A stretch of 12,067 bases of DNA from NCBI GenBank assembly GCA_027365375.1, contig DAHXNM010000064.1, forward strand, positions 1-12,067, written 5' to 3'. The notes beneath the pieces were generated by a model. It did no database searches, was not told the origin of the DNA, and was given only the letters and a program-made list of their open reading frames with translations. This document shows, piece by piece, positions 7,213 to 12,067 of the stretch. A program made the translations under genes and the position numbers. This DNA is from Ferrimicrobium sp. Its GTDB lineage: Bacteria; Actinomycetota; Acidimicrobiia; Acidimicrobiales; Acidimicrobiaceae. Positions within the stretch are counted from its first letter, which is position 1. Every line of letters starts with the position of its first letter.

Positions 7213-8010
7213 CTAGCCGTGATAGAAGGTGGTGGTACATCCGCCGTCAACGGTAACGATCGAACCGGTCATGAATGAGGCATCGTCGGAGGCAAGAAAA
7301 GCCACCACCCTAGCCACCTCTGTCGTGTTCGCCTGGCGTCCCAGCGGTTGAAGTGCCGCGCTCTCCTCCCGTCGTTGCAGCATCTGAGCTGCTTGATCGG
7401 CAGGCAGACTCGCCCGACGTCCACCGAGATCTGTGTTGATGTAACCAGGGAGAACTGCGTTCACGCGAACCCCGAGAGGTCCGTAATCTACCGCTAGCTG
7501 CCTGGTTAGGTTGACGATGGCACCTTTGGTGGCGCAATAGGCAGGTGCAAATGGTGCACCGATAATGCCGTATGTGGAGGCGATATTGATGATCGCCGAG
7601 GGTGATTGATTTAGAAGATGTGGCATCGCATACTTCGTGGCTAGGAAGGTGCCGCGTAGATTAACACTGATGGTTTTGTCCCAATCATCGACATCGATCT
7701 CGTGCAGCCTTCCGTGTGCTCCACCTACTCCGGCATTATTAACCAGAATATCCAGCCGCCCGAGGTCCGCGGTGATCGTGTCGAGTAACCTCGCCGTCTC
7801 CTCGGAGTTCGAGATGTCACATAGATAGGAGTTGGCCTGCTGGCCCTTCGAGCGAATGTCGGCGACTACACGCTCAGCGCCATCGTGAATGTCACAGACT
7901 GCTACTGTGACACCCAGGTTGGCGAGGGAAAGCGAAATCGCTTCGCCAATACCACGTCCACCGCCTGTAACCAGTGCGACTCTTCCATTCATGCTCTGCT
8001 GTGTTTCCAT
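7213..8010 (-). CDS. Short-chain dehydrogenase/reductase (classical SDR)
   Basis: The 265-residue protein is an NAD(P)-dependent oxidoreductase acting on an alcohol or ketone. All classical SDR marks are present: cofactor loop T15-GGGRGIG (TGxxxGxG), NNAG at 91-94, Asn117 (SVNLRG), catalytic Ser145, Tyr158 and Lys162 (YCATK), and PGYINT at 189-193. Asp40 at the end of the second strand (VAVCD) favours NAD over NADP. The ending SIVTVDGG is the usual C-terminal strand of the FabG-like group. The start at ATG 8010 is backed by AGGAG eight bases upstream; an internal ATG at codon 7 has no better site. The first 22 bases overlap the preceding ORF (7989-8315), suggesting cotranscription. The substrate is unknown. 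Confidence 0.95.
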   Translation of the reverse strand: METQQSMNGRVALVTGGGRGIGEAISLSLANLGVTVAVCDIHDGAERVVADIRSKGQQANSYLCDISNSEETARLLDTITADLGRLDILVNNAGVGGAHGRLHEIDVDDWDKTISVNLRGTFLATKYAMPHLLNQSPSAIINIASTYGIIGAPFAPAYCATKGAIVNLTRQLAVDYGPLGVRVNAVLPGYINTDLGGRRASLPADQAAQMLQRREESAALQPLGRQANTTEVARVVAFLASDDASFMTGSIVTVDGGCTTTFYHG

Positions 8011-8315
8011 ATTTTCATCTCCTGCATAGTTGGCGTTCTCCTTCTGCCAACGTAGTTGGCCAGCGCCTTGTTATAGCGCGCCGGCTGCTCTGGTATTCGT
8101 AAAAGCATGTAGCGGTTGGTGCTACAGATGAAGCGATGTGCGCTAGCGACGAGATTTGGTGCCCACGGGCGCATAGCTGGATCGGCGATCCTGGGTTGGA
8201 TTAGCTTCCGGTTGGCAAGGAGGGAGAGCTGCAAAAGTTGTACTTTTTGCATCTGAGACATCGAGGGCGTGCTTAATCTACAAGCCTCGAGCATTACGCG
8301 AATTTTGGGTGGCAC
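7989..8315 (-). CDS. Unrecognised 108-residue ORF overlapping the dehydrogenase start
   Basis: This frame begins with GTG at 8315 and ends inside the start of the dehydrogenase gene, overlapping it by 22 bases, a pattern often seen in coupled genes. The middle has protein-like character: a helix (QKVQLLQLSLLANRKL, about 23-38), then DPAMRPWAPNLVASAHRF and NRYMLLRIPEQPARYNKAL. The last 20 residues are basic and may be read-through into the neighbour's ribosome site. No start has a clear ribosome site, so the original N-terminus may be lost and this may be a C-terminal relic of a larger gene. I do not recognise the family. Confidence 0.35.
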   Translation of the reverse strand: MPPKIRVMLEACRLSTPSMSQMQKVQLLQLSLLANRKLIQPRIADPAMRPWAPNLVASAHRFICSTNRYMLLRIPEQPARYNKALANYVGRRRTPTMQEMKIWKHSRA

Positions 8316-8392
8316 TTTGCTTAACCATCGGCACCGACCATAGTTAATGATTTAATTTGTGTGATGCAATGAGAGTCGGCGATTGATGGCAA

Positions 8393-8665
8393 CTAGAAAT
8401 CGCGGCGACACTTCGCTGCCGTCTCCTGCGACCTATGATTAATGCTGCAGTTGCCGTGGTGGTAGACCGTGGTCGTGGCGCCGCCGGCATGACGCTTCTT
8501 GGTGGTCAGAGAACGGGTAATTGCATATGTGGTGTTATCGATTGGATGCAGCGCTCTGCGCACGGTTTTGACTGATCGAGGGGTAAGTGCGTTTTTGGTA
8601 GTCCGCACTGGATGGGCTGCGCGCCGGACACCTCTTGGGACGAACGCCCTCGATAAAAATCCCAT
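8393..8665 (-). CDS. Small basic protein with C-terminal His/Cys motif
   Basis: The 90-residue protein has a strongly basic N-terminal two-thirds containing an imperfect internal repeat: VRRAAHPV (13-20) and VRRALHPI (35-42). The C-terminus reads VYHHGNC...HRS...AAKC, with His69/His70, Cys73, His77 and Cys86 in an arrangement that could bind one zinc. Similar small basic proteins ending in Y-x-H-x-x-C-x-x-x-HRS occur in actinobacteria as uncharacterised proteins; that is from memory. The ATG at 8665 is preferred over the longer in-frame ATG at 8716 because GGAG lies 7 bases before it and a -10-like box lies between the two. Function is unknown; the charge and motif allow nucleic-acid binding, but nothing proves it. 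Confidence 0.6.
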   Translation of the reverse strand: MGFLSRAFVPRGVRRAAHPVRTTKNALTPRSVKTVRRALHPIDNTTYAITRSLTTKKRHAGGATTTVYHHGNCSINHRSQETAAKCRRDF

Positions 8666-8693
8666 GGTCAAACTCCATTTCGCTCGTGAACCT

Positions 8694-8699
8694 ACTATA
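8694..8699 (-). promoter_or_regulatory. Candidate -10 box (TATAGT) for the small basic protein gene
   Basis: The minus strand reads TATAGT preceded by TG, 28 bases before ATG 8665, giving a leader of about 22 bases with the ribosome site GGAG in it. No recognisable -35 lies 17 bases upstream. If this is the promoter, the longer start at 8716 is excluded. Confidence 0.35.
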
Positions 8700-8815
8700 C
8701 ATCGACGCTCCGACATTCGCGTTGCATTAGATCATCAATTGGCGATCGGGTGACGTCAATACCTCGTTGCCATGGTCGCTAACACTTCGACCACCAGTGG
8801 GATAGGCCGTTCCGG

Positions 8816-9064
8816 CTAGTCATACTGGATTAGCCTCTCCGATGTGAACCAATCGTGCCAAGCCTGCTGTGCCCCAACCAACGCAGACGCCGTTGCTGCC
8901 ATCGCCTTGGATGTAAGCTGATTTGGATAACCAACCCGGAAGGCGTTTCACCTGCCAGAGAACACGTGGGTCTCCTTTGACAGCCGCTTTACAATGGGCG
9001 CCAAGAACTGCCTTACCCTAGTCGGGCTGCCTAATTCATGGTGGCCGCGACCCGTCTGTCTTGT
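8816..9064 (-). pseudogene. Possible C-terminal remnant of an unidentified gene
   Basis: One minus-strand frame stays open from 9064 to a TAG at 8816-8818 except for one TGA at 8948-8950. It reads naturally on both sides of that stop: HELGSPTRVRQFLAPIVKRL before it, then VGYPNQLTSKAMAATASAL and AQQAWHDWFTSERLIQYD to the end. The even amino-acid mix suggests former coding sequence, but I recognise no family, and a second minus-strand frame over the same bases also looks plausible. The rest of 8700-9100 shows no gene. Confidence 0.25.
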
Positions 9065-9149
9065 TTAGCTTGGACGTGGCGCTAGGGCTTTGACCTGGTG
9101 CTACTGCTAGCATGCAGTGACGGAGAAACAGGAGACTGGCGTCTCATAC

Positions 9150-9157
9150 AGGAGGTG
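9150..9157 (+). promoter_or_regulatory. Near-perfect ribosome site AGGAGGTG before the helicase gene
   Basis: AGGAGGTG is complementary to the 16S 3' end over eight bases. The only in-frame codon at the right distance that could start translation is CTG at 9164. The in-frame GTG at 9155 overlaps the site itself, and ATG 9200 lies 42 bases away. Confidence 0.55.
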
Positions 9158-9163
9158 CTTCAA

Positions 9164-12067
9164 CTGATATCAGATACTGCGACGAGCTTGGCCAAAGCGA
9201 TGGCGCTCCAGTGGGGGCTTACCACGAAAAAGCTGAGCTATGAGGTCCTTGATTCGATGGTCCGTGTCGGAATTCTCGATGGCCCAATCACCAAGGTCAA
9301 GTCCGATGCTGCCTGGGCCGAACTCGAAGCAGCGGGACTTCTTGTCCCTGATCGAGTGGCTGGATATGCAAAGATCAACGGTGAATTTGGTAACGATCTA
9401 TATTTCCAGCTGCTCGGTAGCGTCCATCATTCAGAGCTAGTTGGGGTATTGCGGAGTGCGGGTTATCGAGCCTATGCGATGGATCGATACCTTGAGGTTG
9501 GCAGGCTGCGGCTGAACGCCATGCAGGGCCACCGCCCAACGGGCGAATACTTTCACTCCTCGAAGGGCGGCGACGAGAGCGATGAGTTTCGGGAGGCGTT
9601 CTTCGACCGCTTCGATCGACGTCTCTTCGGCTACCTAATGCCCAGCTGGCGAGACCTGGTCGCGGGCCAGGCTCTGGCTAGTCATCTTTTGGACTTCGAT
9701 GTATCCACCCTGGATATGGTGGATGCCTTGCTAGAGGAGGAGGTGACAGATGCTGAAATCCGGTTTGTTCTCGCGCAGATACTGTTCCTTCGAGGCGACA
9801 ATGATCGAGCTCGAGCCTATGCCGATGATGAGTGGGGTATCTTTGCTCCATTTATTGATGCTCTCGCGCTGATACAGAAGGGAGAGTACGAGCTCGGTGC
9901 CAAGGTCTATGCTCGCGCGCTAACTGAATTTTCTAAGGTAACGCGCACCCGATTTGCCCCGATGTATCCGGTGACCGAGTTTTGGTATCCGATGGCATTG
10001 CTTGCCTCTGGTAGCGTTGCCGATCTCGAACGAGCACTCAAGTACTGTGTGGCAAGTTCGCACTCCAAGAATCCACCACGTTTTTCGCTCTTTGGCAAGT
10101 GGGTGCATGCGATCCGCGTGCGACTTGGGAGGGAAGGATTAGATCCAGAGGTCTTTGTCCAACCCTATGTTCGAGGGCTGGATGCACTCTTTGACCTGTT
10201 GCTGGCCGATTGGTTAGCTCCCGAGTTTGAAGCGGTACAACAGAAGACTGCGCATCTCCAGACTACCCACGAGAGGGCGCAGCTGGTTTTTGCTTCTTGT
10301 GGTTTTACTAGGCTGGAGGAGCTTGCCTCGACTGCCCTGGCACACGCTACCGGTGGAGAGGACTCATCGCCTTTCTTCGTCGGATCACAGCTGCCTCACT
10401 GGCGGCTCGTCCTCGATTCTCTGAGAGCCCTCGATGACTCTACTCCTGAGCGCGAGAGCCGTTATGTCTGGATTATCCACCAAACCGGAAGTGGACACCT
10501 TCGTTCTGTCGAACCCTCCCTGCAAGTCAAAGGAGTCAGAGGGTGGGGAAAGCCCAAGGTGGTGAGTCTGGCACGACTAGTGGCCGACAGCGACCTTCCT
10601 GGTGAGGATGCCCGAGTGCTGCGCTCGATTCGAAAGTTATCTGGTGGACGAAGTGGCGGCTATGACTTGGATTTGGGGGCCGCCATGATGAGTCTAATCG
10701 GGCACCCTAGGGTGGTTTTGAGTACCGATCCAGAGCGATTCATAGAGGTAGTCGAGGGGCGACCTGAGATCGTAGTTTTACAGACCGATGCTGGGTTTGA
10801 GGTTAGAGTAGAGCCGCCAACGCTGGCAGACCTTGTCGACCAGGCGAACGCAGCTATGTGGGGTCGAGCTCCCGATGCCGAGGTTTTGCGTGTTATCGTT
10901 GAGTCGCCAGCCCGACTGGTGGTGATCCGGCTCTCGAGGGCGCAGCGACAGGCGATTCAGCTGATGGGGAAGCGGTTCCAACTCCCGCGTGAGGCTGGAG
11001 GGGATGTCGATGGGATGCTGGCGGCGTTAAGCGCCCATTTTGAGATCCAATCTGACGAGGTCGTTGCTGGGAGAGTCGTAGATGCCGCAGCTAAGCTACG
11101 TTGCGAACTCAAACCACAGAACGAAGGCATCAGCATGCGTCTCGTCTCTGCACCACTTGGATCTTATGGACCCAGGCTCGTTCCTGGCGTTGGGCGTGCC
11201 AAGGTGGTAGCGAGGATCGACTCAGAGACTATAGCGGCGACTCGTGATCTCGACTGGGAGGCTGAGTTGGCCGAGAGAGTGACTGAGGCGCTGGGGGTTA
11301 CGCGCAACGATATCGCCGCCGAGATCGAGTTCCAGACCGCGGATGAGGCGCTCGATGCGCTCGAGACCTTGAACGCATTCCTTGATGAACTCGAGCTTGA
11401 CTGGCCCAAAGGCAAGGCGATCCAGGTATTTTCTCCTGGCTTGAGCGCTTTGCGAGTCTCGGTATCGAGCCAGCAGGATTGGTTGGCGATAAGAGGGGGA
11501 GTTCAGCTCGATAACGATAAGGTTCTGGCCATCAAGGAGCTGATCACCGCAGCCACCCGTGGCGCAAAGTTCGTGACTCTAAAGGAGGGACAGTACATTG
11601 CCCTGACCGGTGCGCTGAAGGAACGGGTGCTCGAACTTGCCGCCATCACCGACAGCTCTGGCAAGGAGGTGAAGGCATCCAAGCTAGCGGTTGGTGCGTT
11701 GTTAGAGATCGCCGATGGGGCGAAGGCAACCTTTGACACAAGCGTAGCGGAGCTGATTGAGCGTTTGCGAGAGGCAGAGAGGCTGGTCCCAATGCTGCCA
11801 CCGACACTCGAGGCCGAGTTGCGTCCGTACCAGCACGAGGGATTCGTATGGGCTATGCGCCTTGCCGAGGCAGGATTCGGGGCTTGTTTGGCCGATGATA
11901 TGGGTTTGGGCAAGACGCTCCAGGCGCTGGCGGTGACGCTAGCGCGGGTACGGTCCGATTCTGACCCGGCGCTGGTCGTCTGCCCGACCTCGGTGGTCGA
12001 TAACTGGATCAAGGAGACGCTTCGCTTTGCACCAACCCTCAACCCGATCAACTACAGCCAAGTAGAT
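9164..12067 (+). CDS. Large SNF2-family DEAD/DEAH helicase, N-terminal 968 residues, cut by window edge
   Basis: One uninterrupted frame runs to the last base of the window. It encodes an SNF2-type (superfamily 2) ATP-dependent DNA translocase. The helicase core starts only near residue 885: LRPYQHEGFVWAMRL (Q-motif equivalent), then ADDMGLGKT with Walker A Lys917 (motif I), then VVCPTSVVDNW near 938-948 (motif Ia). The DEAH box and C-terminal helicase half lie outside the window. The roughly 880 residues before the core comprise a start that could be a winged helix (to about 60), a helical TPR-like part (about 200-250, LRGDNDRARAYA and KGEYELGAKVYARAL), and a beta-rich stretch from about 430 that resembles the N-terminal extensions of other very large bacterial SNF2 proteins. 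Start choice is uncertain: CTG 9164 fits the ribosome site best; GTG 9098, GTG 9155 and ATG 9200 are alternatives; an in-frame TAG at 9083 sets the limit. It is oriented opposite to all intact genes on its left. Confidence 0.93.
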   Translation, partial: MISDTATSLAKAMALQWGLTTKKLSYEVLDSMVRVGILDGPITKVKSDAAWAELEAAGLLVPDRVAGYAKINGEFGNDLYFQLLGSVHHSELVGVLRSAGYRAYAMDRYLEVGRLRLNAMQGHRPTGEYFHSSKGGDESDEFREAFFDRFDRRLFGYLMPSWRDLVAGQALASHLLDFDVSTLDMVDALLEEEVTDAEIRFVLAQILFLRGDNDRARAYADDEWGIFAPFIDALALIQKGEYELGAKVYARALTEFSKVTRTRFAPMYPVTEFWYPMALLASGSVADLERALKYCVASSHSKNPPRFSLFGKWVHAIRVRLGREGLDPEVFVQPYVRGLDALFDLLLADWLAPEFEAVQQKTAHLQTTHERAQLVFASCGFTRLEELASTALAHATGGEDSSPFFVGSQLPHWRLVLDSLRALDDSTPERESRYVWIIHQTGSGHLRSVEPSLQVKGVRGWGKPKVVSLARLVADSDLPGEDARVLRSIRKLSGGRSGGYDLDLGAAMMSLIGHPRVVLSTDPERFIEVVEGRPEIVVLQTDAGFEVRVEPPTLADLVDQANAAMWGRAPDAEVLRVIVESPARLVVIRLSRAQRQAIQLMGKRFQLPREAGGDVDGMLAALSAHFEIQSDEVVAGRVVDAAAKLRCELKPQNEGISMRLVSAPLGSYGPRLVPGVGRAKVVARIDSETIAATRDLDWEAELAERVTEALGVTRNDIAAEIEFQTADEALDALETLNAFLDELELDWPKGKAIQVFSPGLSALRVSVSSQQDWLAIRGGVQLDNDKVLAIKELITAATRGAKFVTLKEGQYIALTGALKERVLELAAITDSSGKEVKASKLAVGALLEIADGAKATFDTSVAELIERLREAERLVPMLPPTLEAELRPYQHEGFVWAMRLAEAGFGACLADDMGLGKTLQALAVTLARVRSDSDPALVVCPTSVVDNWIKETLRFAPTLNPINYSQVD

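Noticed and set aside
8499..8753. 84-codon plus-strand ORF
   Set aside because: It is antisense to the 90-residue basic protein, which has the better ribosome site and motif content.
9161..9169. Idea that the helicase gene carries a frameshift near its start, because other plus-strand frames stop at 9165
   Set aside because: The helicase frame itself is continuous from 9086 to the window end; the stop belongs to another frame.
11503..12051. 182-codon minus-strand Ser-rich ORF
   Set aside because: It is antisense to the SNF2 helicase motifs; the Ser/Ala-rich composition is typical of a shadow frame.

Overview
The window reads as a gene-sparse stretch of a moderate-G+C bacterial chromosome, most likely an actinobacterium. 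The lean to Actinobacteria rests on a beta-carbonic anhydrase that closely resembles mycobacterial Rv1284 in length and motifs, a small basic actinobacterial-looking protein at 8393-8665, and G-rich ribosome sites with frequent non-ATG starts. An acidimicrobial relative (Ferrimicrobium/Acidithrix-like) would fit the base composition, but that is inference.

Layout. 1-230: possible end of an IS21-type element and a weak terminator. 231-2069 (-): lipoprotein, family 5 peptide/solute-binding protein of an ABC transporter, with a TATAAT promoter and a strong palindrome upstream. 2629-3180 (-): isochorismatase-family cysteine hydrolase, TTG start. 3622-4119 (-): beta-carbonic anhydrase. 4350-5001 (+): a decayed HpcH/HpaI aldolase gene, readable only by joining three frames. 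5161-6237 (-): multi-pass membrane protein with the lysylphosphatidylglycerol-synthase transmembrane (UPF0104) fold. 6238-7212: mostly non-coding, with short repeats and one candidate 43-residue ORF. 7213-8010 (-): short-chain dehydrogenase/reductase, overlapped at its start by an unrecognised 108-residue ORF (7989-8315). 8393-8665 (-): 90-residue basic protein with a C-terminal His/Cys motif. 8816-9064 (-): weak candidate gene remnant. 9164 to the right edge (+): most of a very large SNF2-family helicase, cut by the window just after motif Ia.

The left 9 kb consists of single metabolic or transport genes, all on the minus strand and separated by long spacers, with at least one clear pseudogene. 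This looks like an eroding accessory region, not a set of co-regulated operons. No joint pathway can be supported. The right quarter is one long intact gene on the opposite strand. Large SNF2 proteins occur both as housekeeping helicases and in defence loci; nothing to its left identifies a defence system, and its downstream neighbours are outside the window. I see no tRNA, rRNA, CRISPR array or complete insertion sequence.
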